Notes: a model not told the origin generated them from the sequence alone. Positions 12,034 through 22,378 are shown, counted from the first letter of the stretch. The stretch is 64,000 nucleotides of DNA from Moniliella sp. 'wahieum' (GCA_003971905.1 RSEE01000140.1:1-64000), one strand, 5' to 3'. Numbers and translations: made by a program.

Positions 12034-12096
12034 ATGATGCATGATGTTGAATGGATGATGGACGGTGCAATGATGCATGATGCATGATGCATGATG
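12034..12096. repeat. TGATGCA heptamer tract
   Basis: Copies of TGATGCA (ATGCATG), interrupted at 12046-12068, then four in tandem at 12070-12096. Same family as 12430-12461, 47053-47068 and 62045-62058. Confidence 0.85.
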
Positions 12097-12123
12097 TCAG
12101 AGAAAAACGTCATCGAGGTCCAC

Positions 12124-12154
12124 TCGATCATCGATCATCGATCATCGATCATCG
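12124..12154. repeat. TGATCGA (ATCGATC) heptamer tract
   Basis: Four tandem ATCGATC units; on the minus strand these are TGATCGA. A diverged copy set is at 30933-30968. Confidence 0.85.
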
Positions 12155-12429
12155 TGACTCCCCACGTTCTGCTGCCCCAGCACCAGCCTCAGCCTCAGCC
12201 CCACACCTCCCAAACACGTTTGGTGCTGGGGCAGGATATAGGAGTGGGTAGCTGGGCCCGGGATGGTCGATAGTCGATGGTCGGTCGAAGGCATGGGAGA
12301 TGGCATGGGAGATGGCTTGGGACGGCAGTGGGCGCTCTGCTCGTCGGCCGATGGGGAGGGAAGGCTGGGGCGTAAGCAAAGTGTCTTGTAAGATCTAAAC
12401 CCCAGGTGTGGCAGGCTGTGGCTGGTCTG

Positions 12430-12461
12430 CTGCATCATGCATCATGCATCGTGATGCATGG
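12430..12461. repeat. TGATGCA heptamer tract (inverted)
   Basis: ATGCATC copies (complement of TGATGCA units), turning into GTGATGCATGG at the right end. Confidence 0.75.
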
Positions 12462-12863
12462 TATCACATCTGCCATCTCATCCATCTCATCGATCACCCA
12501 TCCCACCTCCCGCCGCCCCCCGGTCCCCAGCCACGCAGCCACCCAGTCCGATCGAGCGCGCGCGCCGTAGCCCTCATTCGGCCGGCGCACGGACCGCGCT
12601 CTGTCCAGCGTTCAGCTCACCCGCTCAGCAGCGCTCCGCGAGCGCTGGGCACGTCACATGTCCGCACCCCAGCGCCCAGCAGTCCCCGTCCTGCGACATG
12701 TGACCTCGCCGGCCGACAGTGGTACCGCGCCAGGACGGAAGCGAAGCTGCTGGGAACGGGAACGGTGCGATGGGGCAGCTGGGGCACTTTTGAACCAGGG
12801 ACAGGGCCTGGGAAGAAGCCTGGCGCTCGCCCCATCCGCTGCGCTTGAGAACTAGATTCTCGC

Positions 12864-12903
12864 GCTTGACTTCAAGCTTGAAGCTTGAAGCTTCAATTCA
12901 AGC
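12864..12903. repeat. TGAAGCT heptamer tract upstream of the oxidoreductase gene
   Basis: AAGCTTG units in tandem, 115 bp upstream of the start codon at 13018. The position is promoter-proximal. Confidence 0.85.
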
Positions 12904-13017
12904 TAGCTCTGCCCAACTTGTTTTCCTGCCTCGTGTGCGCTGGTCACCGTGACTCTTCTTCTCTTCTCCTCTCCACGACCGCTCCCACCACTTTCGCTGG
13001 CGACGCGCATCCCAACC

Positions 13018-16000
13018 ATGTCTACCTTCAATGTCGTCTACATCTCTGCTGGCAACATCATTTTTGGCACGGACGGTGCGTCCCCTCCCCCTCTTTGCTC
13101 TGGCACTGGCTGAGCTGTAGTCTGACACGTGGACAGAGGGTGTCGGCCTCGCTACTACCACAGAATGTGAGCACTGAACGTCGTATTGGACTAAGAAGCT
13201 TCTGCGACTGACTCGTCCAGAACTGGTGCGAGCTCGGAAGGAATGAAAGCTGACTCACGTGACTCAGGTCCGCGCGGTCCTAGGACGGATGTCAACACCC
13301 CCGCTGACCGGAGGGCCCAGTCATGTGGACTGGATCCATCTCCTCGACGCGGAGTTGAGCAAGATGGCTTGTCAGGGCGGGACGGCCGAGAGGCTTGGTG
13401 AGGACGTCCGCTGGGTTCCTTTCGCGCGGGGATGTGTACAAGTATGGCCTCGCCCGAGTCCACGTGTTGCCGTACATTGTGGTACCGGATCTTCAGCTCT
13501 CGGAGCTTGCCGGTGCTGCCAAATTTGTGGGCGAGATCGACGACAGACTTATTGTCGCAATACCAATGAATGGGTGTACCCTCGCCGATGGCCCCAAGCT
13601 CGATCATGATGTTCTTGACATAGTTGGCGTCAACCAGTCCATCATATCCTGCCGTATATTCGGCGGCGGCGGTACTGGTAACGCTCTTCGGCTGAAGATG
13701 GATCGCCACGACACCGGCACACCGTACACCATCAGTAGGCATCCAGATGTGGAGCGTGCCTGGATGGGATCTCCCGCCAAGTCGGAATCTGTATACAGCG
13801 CAATGGCCGGTGCATCTGATGTTGGGGTCAACCTCAGGCCCTTTCCTCGAGTATGGTACAGGTAGCGAAGGAAGTCATCGACTGCTTGATGATGCTGCTG
13901 CGATGGGTCGGCAGCGGCTCTGCTGAGGGCCGTGATAGCGAAGAGGGAGTCAGGCCGGCCCATTCGTGCAGCCCACAGTCCCGATCCGATCTTCCCCTGA
14001 TATGCCTTGCGCAAGGCTGGGAGGGATGGGGGTTCAGGGTCGGCACGGGGCGGTATCATCCGTACGGATGTGGGAGAGTCCGGATCCACGGGCTTTGATG
14101 TGGTGCTTTGCCACCACTTCCTCGATGAACTTTGGTTGGCTCAGGTACAGCTCCCCACCGATCCGATCGTATTGGCATCCAGGTGGTAGTGAAGGGGACC
14201 GTTACCACGAACATCAATGTGTGTGTTTATCTCGGCCATAAACTCCTCGTACTTTTGGTGTGACTTGCATGCGAGGAGCAGATCGTCGGTGTGGACCGCC
14301 AGGAGGATCTGCTCACCCGGTGGTGCAGCGCGCACGAACAAGCAGGGCTCGGTCAAGCTTTGCGTGAAGCCGAGCTTGTCACGCAGCAGGTTCCGGATGT
14401 ATCGTGCCCAGTTTGCTCCGCTCTGATGTAGCCCGTATAGACTCTTCTTGAGACGCCACACGCGACCACCCGCTTCGGGGAAGTAGGGGGGTGGGCGGAT
14501 GTAGACTGCTTCTTCGAGGGGGGCGTTCAGGTACGCTGCATTGACGTCCGCCGAGAAGAGGCCAAACTTATACTTCTCGGCCAGCACGACGAGGGTCAGG
14601 ATGGCAGGTGTGCGCACCGATGGTGCGAACGTCTGGCCCCAAGTCTCGGCCGATTGTTGGTGTCCGCCCGCGACAAAGCGCGCGCGGTGGCGCAGGAACC
14701 GGCCCTCGGCGTCCGTCTTTGTGGTGATGCGCCATAGTCCTATGAGGATTTGTGCACCCGGTGGTGGGTACGTAGCCTCGTAGGTGCCGTATCGCGCGAG
14801 TGTGGCCACCTCGTCGGCCATAGCCTGCTTGACCATGGCAAAGGAGGGGTGAGTCTCGAGACCCTTGAGCGTCTTGGGAGCGAGGGGTACGCCATCCTTG
14901 GTGAGCTGAACCGTGTCCGGGTGGATGGGTGCGCTGAGAGCAGTCATGGCGGCGTATTCGGGAGGTTGAACTGTGTCGGCAAACGGGGGGGCGGATGTGT
15001 CAGGTAGGGGGCGGGCGATGCCGATCTCTGGTGCGGCGCAGTGGGGCGTGGCGGCTGCAGCACGAGCATGGTAGGTCGTGTCGGTGGGGTCGTCAGCGAT
15101 TGGGAGTGTGTGCAGGTCGAGGGAGGTGCGGGTGGGTGCGCTGAGGGGGTAGCGGCGCGGAGGGGGGGTGGTGGTGGGAGCGGGTGTCTGGGGTGTGGCG
15201 GCGGTTCGGGGCATGGGTGCTGCCGCGGCTGGCGGAGTAGGGTTAGCGTCTTTTTCACTGTCGATTTTAATTTGAGGTGATTTGGAGATGTCGGGTGGGA
15301 AGTGGTCGGGGTGGAGATGGGGGTAGATGGCGTTGCCCCATTTGTACGGTTTCGACCAGCGGTAGGTGAAGGTACCCAGGGATGGTTGGTATGTGGCGAA
15401 GAGCCATCCCTTTGATCCGCGCTGATGGTGGTATCCTACCAGCATACCTTCCTCTGCCCGCGCGCTGAGCTTGTGCTCGCGGCGTGACTCGGGCAGATGG
15501 AGGTATGCAACGCGGCCAAAGGGTTGCATCGGTAACGAGTATGCGTGGCCTTTGTATCGCTCAAATCGCGATTTGTTGTCTTCCCCGGATGTTTTGAGTG
15601 GCATTTGGTTTTGGGTGAAGCACGCAGCGTGGAGGCTGTGTTCCCACCAGTCCGACGTCGGAAGACCTGTACCCAAGAGCAACTGCCTTGCACGAGTCGT
15701 TATGGTTCGGATGGCACGCTCAGCCACACCGTTGCTAGCACTCTGCCCCGGGATTGTCCGTTCTGACGTGTGCCTTGCTCGTCCAGAAAAGGTTGCAGTG
15801 CGCTTGTCAATTCGGGGGCGTTGTCCGTGCGCAAAGTCCGCAGCAGTCTGTCCGGGCCGTAGCGTTGCTCCCGCAATATGAGGTTCCGCAGTTCCTTCGT
15901 TGCAGCGCCCTTTGTCGGGATCGCTGTGGTGAAGACGTACCGCGTGAAGTCATCAACGGCGACGAGGGCGTATCCGTGCCCCATGCCGGTTACCCGGGGG

Positions 16001-19000
16001 AGGTCTACTACGTCGACGTGGAGGACCTCGAAAGGTCTTTTGGATCGGAGGCGGTCCCGGCTCGGATGGGGCGATGCTGTCGCTAGTGCCACCGCGCATG
16101 TTGGGCAATCCCACTCTGAACGACAGAGGGAGATATGCTTGGCTGTGACGCGGAGGCCTGCGGTTTCCGATCGTGTAAGCCAGGGGAGGAGGTCGATGGC
16201 TGCGTGGTTCCAGCGTTTGTGGGCTTTAGAGACGTGGTCCAGGGCCAGGGATGCTGCGAGGGAGTTTGGGGTTGAGGGTGGGTCGGCCGGTTTGATCGGT
16301 TTGGTCGCCATGGCCCGCAGGGGTGTGGGTGGCGTTCGCGGGTTGTGTAAGATCGTGAATTGATAGTCACTGCCGGTTACTTTTCGTAGGGTGGATCCTG
16401 GGTTACCAAGCCAGATACCCTTCTGGTGTGGGGCGAAGTATGATGCGATTCCGGTGTTCGACAGGTGTGCTACACTGACGAGATTTCGGCTGAAACGGGG
16501 CATGTATAGGCTGTTGGGGAGTTTTATCTCCATTTGGTGTCCTCCTAAGCATCGGATACGGATTGTGGCCGTGCCTCGTCCTTCCGCCTTTACATGTGTC
16601 CCGTTAGCAACCTCTATCTCGTCGTCGCAAGGGGTCATGGATGTGAAGACGGATTTGTCTTTCCAAATGGATGGGAATGCCCCACTGTCATATAATGCCC
16701 GGATGATTCGCATTTCGCCCCCGAGTTCCTAGTAGTCAGCTGTGCCCGCATCAACGTCAATCACTTCAGACTCGGGAGAGCTCGCTCTCTGAGCGACGTG
16801 AGCGTTGGCTCGGCCTGGGTTGCGCGGAGGGACAACAGGTTTATTAGACGTCGCGCTGCGCCAGGGTTGGTTGGTGCGGTCTTGCCCCTTGGTCTTTGTG
16901 TCCGCGAGGTTGTCGTCGCCGGCTTTGCCCCCGCTGGAGTTTTTTCCCCCGCTGGTGGGTCGTCCCCCGCTGTCGGGTCGAGTCCAAGGCGTTCCTCCGT
17001 TGACCGGCTTGCCTCCGTTTCTCTTCCTTTCTCCACCGGGATACGTGGCGGCTGGTATGTCCATCACGGCCTGCCGTAACTTGTCTAGACTCGAGCGCTC
17101 TTCACGCTGGCGAATGCTCATGTCGCGTAAGCCGAGTAGGATCCCAGTGCGTTCCTGCTCTTCCGTAAGTGGGATGCCCGCTCGCGTCAGGCTTGCACTG
17201 ATCTCTTCCATGTAGTCGAGGTAGTCTCGACCCGATCGGTTTCCTTGGTCGGCCGAAAAGTAGCGAATGAGTAGAGGCCCTCTGTTTGCGGTAGGCGTAT
17301 ATCCATACCGCTGACGCAGCATGTTCAGCGTGTCCTGGGTGCATGATATTTCGTGGTGGGTGCGGATCGTCCGGAAGAGGGTTGACGGCATGGCTTCCCT
17401 AAGAAGGTTGTGCAAGCGTCTGTCGAGGTCCTCGGTGAAGTAGCGGGAGCTGCGACCATTCTGGACGACGTCGCTTGCGTGGGGGTGGGCATCTGTTATC
17501 GCGAAGAGAAATTCGTCTTCCCAAGCGCTGTAGGCGGACGGGTCTTTGTTCAGATCAGGCCACTTGATATTCTTGGTGGGAGACTCGCGTAGTGATCTGT
17601 AAAGGTCGTACTCGGGTCGCGAGGCTGCGCCTGTAGGTGCCCCCAAAGTTGCGTTGGGTTGAGTTTCCATTTGGTGGATGTTTTGCACCACAAAATTCGT
17701 AGCCCGTCGAACCCAGTTTGTCGTGATAGACGTAGGTTCGTCCTTCCATCCAAGCCACTCGGCTCTGTCGTGTATAGCTCTGTTGATCTTCTCTTTAACG
17801 ACATCGATGTCGTTCGTCTTCTTGAACCACAGGTGCGCTTCGGCGCAAAGCATCATGAGTTCCTCGTTGTCGGTGCCAATCGGTGGCGGATCGCGACCGG
17901 TTGGTGTCCAGTAATCGCGCTTGTTCACCATTGTGGTGTCGCTGACCGAGAGATCGGTGTTAGCGTTGGCGCCCATGGTTGTGGGTGTAGTTTTGGCCAG
18001 CTCAGGGATGAGCAGATAAGGATGTAACTCTGTCGGCCTCGCTACTACCACAGAATGTGAGCACTGAACGTCGTATTGGACTAAGAAGCTTCTGCGACTG
18101 ACTCGTCCAGAAGACTGGTGCGAGCTCGGAAGGAATGAAAGCTGACTCACGTGACTCAGGGTCCGCGCGGTCCTAGGACGGATGTCAACAGAGGGGCCTT
18201 GGAACCACTCGATCCGGCTGGAACGCAAGCTCGGCGACCGCCTGCGCGTCGTCGCTCTGATCGACCCAGCTACAGAGCTGGCCCAGAAGAAGATTGACAC
18301 CAAGCGTGCCAACAAGGAGAAGACTGTGGCTGCGGCGTATGCCAACACGGCCATCTTCCCTTCCTTTGACGCCTACATCCAGTCGGGTGCGGCCGAGAAG
18401 ACCAAACCAGAGTACGTGTTGTTCGTTGTTTTTGCTCGTGTAAATATGTACCTGTACTGTACCTGTACCTGTACCTGTACCTACCTGTACCTGTACATGC
18501 GAAGGGGCTTTGTGTGGTTGTGCCGAGCCAAGTTGGATGCGAACTAACGTGCGAACCGTTTGACAGTGCGGTCTGGATTGGTGCGCCGCCGGCGTTCCGA
18601 GGCCGTACCGAGCCGGGCCGGAACATTGAGCAGCTGGTCATGGCAGCGTTTCCCAATGTGGGCATCTTTATCGAGAAGCCCGTGTCGAGGGACCGGTGGA
18701 CCAAGCGCTTACCGTTGCGGACCAGCTGGAGGCCTACCCCGGTCCCACGGGGGTGGGGTACATGTTGCGGTACCTCAAGGTGGTGCAGAAGATGAAATCG
18801 ATTCTGGAGGAGAACAAAAAAGGTGATGGCGACGAATGCGCGGTACGTGATGGCGTATGAACACACGGCCAAGCGCCGGCGTGGTGGGACAAGAGCAAAG
18901 ATCTAGGTCCGATCATTGAACAAGCCACGCACTTTTGTGATTTGAGTCGCTACTTTGGTGGGGACGTGGTGTTGGATTCGATTCTGGCCACTGCATTGGA

Positions 19001-19452
19001 ATTTGATGAAGCGCCAGGCCACCTGTCCAAGGTGCCCGTCGACGAGAGTGTCATCCCGCCGGAACCGGATTCCTCGGGTGACAGCGGCCAATTGGACCTA
19101 CACCTCGGGCGCAGTGGGCAGCCTAATGCACTGCGTTGCTCTGCAAGGTACCGAGTACCAAACTGAACTGGACGTGTGGGCCGATGGGTACTCGTTGCGC
19201 CTCGTCGACCCGTACAACGATCCTACTCTCTACGTCCGCTCGCCCGGCTCGGACAAGGAACAAGTGTTCCGCTACGAAGACGATCCGTTCTATACCGAGG
19301 TGTCCCACTTGATTGACGATATTGAGAAGCCCGGCTCGGCACCGATCCTGTCCACGTTCAAGGATGCGGCCAAGACGTACGAATTCACTTGGGCCATCCG
19401 TCGCGCGTCGGAAAAGTCGACGGCAGAGCGCCGGGCCAAGCGCGCGGCCTGA
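13018..19452 (+). CDS. Gfo/Idh/MocA-family oxidoreductase, interrupted by a copia element
   Basis: NAD(P)-dependent sugar or polyol dehydrogenase-like protein; the exact substrate is unknown. Exon 1 (13018-13075) encodes MSTFNVVYISAGNIIFGTD, a Rossmann-type first strand. Intron 1 originally ran 13076-13136 (GTGCGT donor, CTGAC branch, ACAG acceptor), and exon 2 begins EGPWNHSIRLERKLGDRLRV. The copia element sits exactly at this border. Exon 2 continues from 18192 to 18411 (VVALIDPATE, a nucleotide-binding strand and turn). Intron 2 is 18412-18566, with an ACTAACG branch site and an ACCTGT repeat. Later landmarks are AVWIGAPP, IFIEKPVSRD (the conserved EKP), IIEQATHFCDLSRYFGG and TYTSGAVGSLMH, with a stop at 19450-19452. 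Frame changes fall near 18710, 18830, 18870 and 19070. Whether the gene still works depends on splicing out the element. Confidence 0.75.
13076..13136 (+). other. Original intron 1 of the oxidoreductase gene
   Basis: 61 nt, GTGCGT donor, CTGAC near 13122 as branch site, ACAG acceptor ending at 13136. The first base of the copia target duplication (G at 13136) is the last base of this intron. Confidence 0.75.
13136..13140. repeat. Target-site duplication, left copy (GAGGG)
   Basis: Five bases immediately left of the element, matched by 18191-18195 at the right. A 5-bp duplication is usual for Ty1/copia integration. Confidence 0.9.
13141..13297 (-). repeat. LTR (3' LTR of the copia element)
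   Basis: 157 bp, plus strand from TGTCGGCCTC to GATGTCAACA, near-identical to 18031-18190. It lacks a GA dinucleotide and one G present in the other copy. The pol stop codon (TGA, 13292-13294) lies within the first six bases of this LTR in element orientation. Confidence 0.95.
13292..16713 (-). CDS. pol: copia Pol (protease, integrase, reverse transcriptase, RNase H)
   Basis: Polyprotein for element replication and integration. Protease: ALYDSGAFPSIW at about 16700, with the catalytic DSG. Integrase: HKRWNH pre-integrase region, then VDVVDLP, AVDDFTRYVF and LRTDNAPEL (first two catalytic Asp), and SNGVAERAIRTI after a frame change near 15760. Reverse transcriptase: GLWRITTKTDAEG, RARFVAGGHQQ, FSADVNAAYLNAPLEE and the active site AVHTDDLLLA, where the usual YVDD is HTDD. 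RNase H: ALYTDSDLAGD, then TAAAEYTAGYDGLVDANYVK, HWYCDNKSVVDLA, IRYHNVRQHV and NPADVLTKPLG. Frame changes near 15760, 14150, 13700 and 13450 are single indels. The stop TGA falls inside the 3' LTR. Confidence 0.9.
16729..17976 (-). CDS. gag: copia Gag (capsid/nucleocapsid)
   Basis: Starts at ATG 17976, 55 nt inside the 5' LTR, and encodes about 415 residues: MGANANTDLSVSDTTMVNKR, then a capsid-like helical region with WPDLNKDPSAYSAWEDEF and LRQRYGYTPTANRGPLLIRYF. The C-terminal part is rich in Gly, Lys, Arg and Ser (GGKPVNGGTPWTRPDSGGR) and has no CCHC zinc knuckle. It ends in AGTADY and a TAG at 16729-16731. The TAG is in frame with the pol open frame that follows, so Gag-Pol could arise by stop-codon readthrough; alternatively pol starts at ATG 16713. 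Confidence 0.85.
   Translation of the reverse strand: MGANANTDLSVSDTTMVNKRDYWTPTGRDPPPIGTDNEELMMLCAEAHLWFKKTNDIDVVKEKINRAIHDRAEWLGWKDEPTSITTNWVRRATNFVVQNIHQMETQPNATLGAPTGAASRPEYDLYRSLRESPTKNIKWPDLNKDPSAYSAWEDEFLFAITDAHPHASDVVQNGRSSRYFTEDLDRRLHNLLREAMPSTLFRTIRTHHEISCTQDTLNMLRQRYGYTPTANRGPLLIRYFSADQGNRSGRDYLDYMEEISASLTRAGIPLTEEQERTGILLGLRDMSIRQREERSSLDKLRQAVMDIPAATYPGGERKRNGGKPVNGGTPWTRPDSGGRPTSGGKNSSGGKAGDDNLADTKTKGQDRTNQPWRSATSNKPVVPPRNPGRANAHVAQRASSPESEVIDVDAGTADY
18031..18190 (-). repeat. LTR (5' LTR of the copia element)
   Basis: 160 bp, identical to 13141-13297 apart from three extra bases. Its host-facing end ...CAACA abuts the target duplication, and CA plus the G at 18191 forms a CAG acceptor. 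A CTGAC branch-like site is at 18142-18146. Confidence 0.95.
18191..18195. repeat. Target-site duplication, right copy (GAGGG)
   Basis: Immediately right of the element. Its first G completes a CAG splice acceptor with the LTR end, and the next bases AGGGG are the start of exon 2 of the host gene. Confidence 0.9.
18412..18566 (+). other. Intron 2 of the oxidoreductase gene with ACCTGT repeat
   Basis: 155 nt, GTACGT donor, ACTAACG branch site at about 18544, GACAG acceptor. It contains about seven copies of ACCTGT (18450-18500), which makes it longer than most introns here. Confidence 0.7.
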
Positions 19453-20671
19453 AGCAAGGTTGAGTCCCAGATCACATGTCACAGCAGAGAGTCCAAGGCC
19501 TGCCTTCTATGGATACACTTGGGCCGTCCACTTCCCCCACGGCTTCTCCACGCTCGCCAGCAATGAAATCAGCGTTGATCGTATTACTTCCTAACCACGT
19601 CCTGTGGCCTCACTTGCCCCTGGTACCCCTGCGGGGGGATACAGCCGTACTGCTCGCCCATTGTCCCGCACTCGTACACTCGTACAACGTAGCCTCGAGA
19701 GGATCGTAGTGCAGACGCGATGTAGCCATTCCCTTACGGACTCGTTGAACCTCCCCTGGATCCACAGGTCGGATTGGATCGAGTCAGTCGTTTGCTAGTC
19801 GGCTTGGACTTGTAGCAACGAAGCTCTCGCAGCTGTCCGGTCCATATTGAAAGTGACCAGTCCCTCGCCGCTGCAAAGGTGCCAACCCCGGCCCCACAGT
19901 CTTGAAGCAGAAGAGGAAATTGAGACTTGTGGGTGGTGAAAGGGCGGAGACAGAATACCGAACCCCACAGACATGCAGGAGGAATGCCAGGTGCACCGGG
20001 GGCAACCTGAGCATTTCGTCAATTTCATCGCTTTCCTCATCTAGTATCTACCCTCGACTGGTGTCGAAAGTAGCTGGAGATCTTTGGCACCCGGAGGATG
20101 GGGCGGGAAGGACACCCACGAACCAGGTTGGTTTCGCCCTAGTTTTAGACCGGTCTCGCACTGTCCCAAGCCCAGCAATTAAAATGGATTCTCTTTCCAC
20201 ATGCAGTACCATAGTTGGATCTGCAACACAGGTCCCACCATCCCGCCTCATTCGGACAGTCATGATTCTACCGGTTCCTATCTCGCTGGTTTCACCATGC
20301 ATGCCAACCACTAGGCGGCGTCAAGCTTCAAGTCTGGGAGCCCCGCTTGGGGAGGAATAAGAGGACGTTTGATTTGGAAGGCATAAGGGCGACGTGATCG
20401 CAAATACGAGAACCATAAGCGAGGGAAGGAAGGGGGCGGGAGCGCCAGGCAGCTTACCCCAGAAAAAAAAGTGCTATCGAGAATGGCAATCAAGTACAGG
20501 AGCAAGGCACGTCCAAAGCCATACGTTGCACATGATCCATCCCATCCAATCCAATCCCATCCCATTCCATCTCATGCAATCCATGTACTGTGCCAGGTGG
20601 GCGAGACGGCACGACCATCGCGCTCCCCGGGTGGCGCGGTGCCAGTGAGACACAACGCACGGGACACGCAC
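19453..20671. other. Intergenic, no supported gene
   Basis: Lies between the oxidoreductase stop and the eS7 stop (convergent genes). A 152-codon plus frame at 19902-20360 has no recognisable domain. CCAAT/CCATC-type simple sequence occurs at 20536-20582. Confidence 0.4.
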
Positions 20672-21255
20672 TTAGGCCGACTCGGCAAACGAGAAGACGA
20701 CGTTCTTGCCCGTCAGCTGCTTGTACACGGCGCTGAAGGTCTCCGTCTTGTACTCGAGGGCAGTAATGTCCTTGGCGTCGAGGAAGCACTTGATGAGTTT
20801 GGATCCGTCGACGGCAAAGCGGGTGCGGCGAGCGACAATGTCCGAGGGAAAGACAAGTCCTCGAGGATAGCATCGTGCACGGCGGTGAGGGTGCGGGAGC
20901 GCGGGCGGGGCTGCTTGGTGCCCTCGGCGCGAGCGGGCTTCCGAAGAATGCGGCGTTGGCCTACAAAGATCACATGGCGGTCCGAGAACTTCTTTTCGAG
21001 TTCGCGCGTAAGCCGGGCCTGGATCTTGTGGTACGCCTTGAGCTGCGGCATGGGCACAAAGATGACAATGGCCTTTTTGCCACTCTTGACTTCGACCTCC
21101 TTGACCGACGAGATCTGCAACGGACGCAGCTCGGCCGTCAACTCCGCCACGCTGCTCTCCAAGTCCAACAGGGCCTGCGCGACCGACGTTTCGATCTCCG
21201 AGGGCGGCGTGGTAGGCGCGTTGGCCGAACGGAAAATCTTGGTGGCGACCGACAT
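20672..21255 (-). CDS. RPS7: 40S ribosomal protein eS7
   Basis: Component of the small ribosomal subunit. ATG at 21255 gives [20 protein letters not shown], followed by the family signatures [39 protein letters not shown] and RRILRKPAR, about 194 residues as usual for eS7. A one-base deletion in the CCT-CGG sequence near 20848 breaks the frame after LEDLSFP; the correct continuation is [20 protein letters not shown] and it ends [11 protein letters not shown] at 20672. No intron is needed inside the coding part. Upstream sequence on the minus strand (21256-21300) may be a 5'UTR. Confidence 0.93.
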
Positions 21256-22378
21256 GACGACTAGAGCAGAACCAAGGGGTCCAGGGTCAGCCAACTGCCC
21301 TGTCCGCATGGTCGGTCCAAACGAGGGAGGGGACTTCAGCTCTGGGGCCGGGCAGCAAGCGTGCGTGAGCGTGCCTCCGCACGGAGCACGGAGCACAAGG
21401 CACGCTGCGCCCGGCGCAGCCCTCGACGTTGTTCCATGCAGAAAAGGACTTACCACAGGTAGATGGGGGCTGGAGGACAACAAAACCGACTGCCGCCTCG
21501 CATTCCCCGGGTGGAGCCAGCCGGCACGGCAAGCCGGAAAGTGAGAGGCGGAATAACGCCCCCTCGCACGGCAACACTGTGCCCCGCCGCAGCTCGGCGT
21601 AATCGAACGGTTAGGGTTGGCGCGTCCTTCGCCATGAGTGCTGGGACGACACTTGCAAGTTTCCTTGGTTGCAACTGCAAGAATCACATATGACACGTCA
21701 CATATCACACGTCACACCCAAATACGTAAGCACATCGCCGCCGTCAGCCTCAAGTGTCGCGTGGACGTGACGCGTATACGACCTCTGGGTTGCTCCACCG
21801 CCAACCGCATTTAACCCGTCGTTTACCCATGTCAGACGTACGTCGCCATTTCTTCTACAGCAACATGGCGAACTGACTATCTTGCTTGCCCATATCACAC
21901 TACCTACCCCACCACGCGCTTGCCAATCAGCGTGTCTGCCAGCGCTGCCAGGAACCTGGCCACACACTCAAACATGCCCGCGCCCAATTGCGTCTTTGAA
22001 CGAGGATCCCAAGCCTGAAGCGCCCCCTCAAACCTCAGGTCCTGCACCTGTCGTTTCCAACGCCAAACCAGGCAACACTGTACGTTCGCGCGCTCCCTTT
22101 TCCTGTCTCCCTGGCTCCTTCGCCCCCATCCACGTATCCACGTATCCACGCATTCATGCATCCACGCATCCACTAACCCAGCCACGAAGCCTGCCCTTCG
22201 CCGCAGCTGCATTCGGTGCATGAAGTTTGGCCATACTTCGGCCACGTGTCCCATCCCGGTTGAGAGCTTCTTTGGAATTGCTCTTGGACCGAATCTGCCT
22301 CCCCCCGGCCCCGATTGCGATGAAAATGGTCGGCACCGCATCCCGCTCGAGATCATTCTGGATCCTACTCTTCCTGAC
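21256..22378. other. Intergenic, no supported gene
   Basis: Upstream of eS7. Contains GACACGTCACATATCACACGTCAC-like sequence at 21694-21717 (CACGTC copies), and frames without domain content. Confidence 0.4.

Larger units (their letters stand above)
13141..18190 (-). mobile_element. Ty1/copia LTR retrotransposon, complete
   Basis: A 5,050-bp element with two LTRs (157 and 160 bp), a 5-bp target duplication GAGGG, a gag frame and a pol frame in the copia order protease, integrase, reverse transcriptase, RNase H. In element orientation (minus strand) LTRs begin TGTTGACATCC and end GGCCGACA. No classic TGGTATCAGAGC primer-binding site follows the 5' LTR; the sequence there starts GAGTTACATCC. 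A GCGGGGG purine tract precedes the 3' LTR. The LTRs differ only by 3 inserted bases with no substitutions, so insertion is recent. The frame breaks in pol are single indels like those in host genes. Confidence 0.95.

Noticed and set aside
13259-16732. Plus-strand open frames inside the copia element
   Set aside because: Antisense shadows of pol; all recognisable domains are on the minus strand.
18190-19452. Calling the oxidoreductase Gal80
   Set aside because: Only general Gfo/Idh/MocA features are visible (Rossmann start, EKP motif); nothing specific to Gal80.
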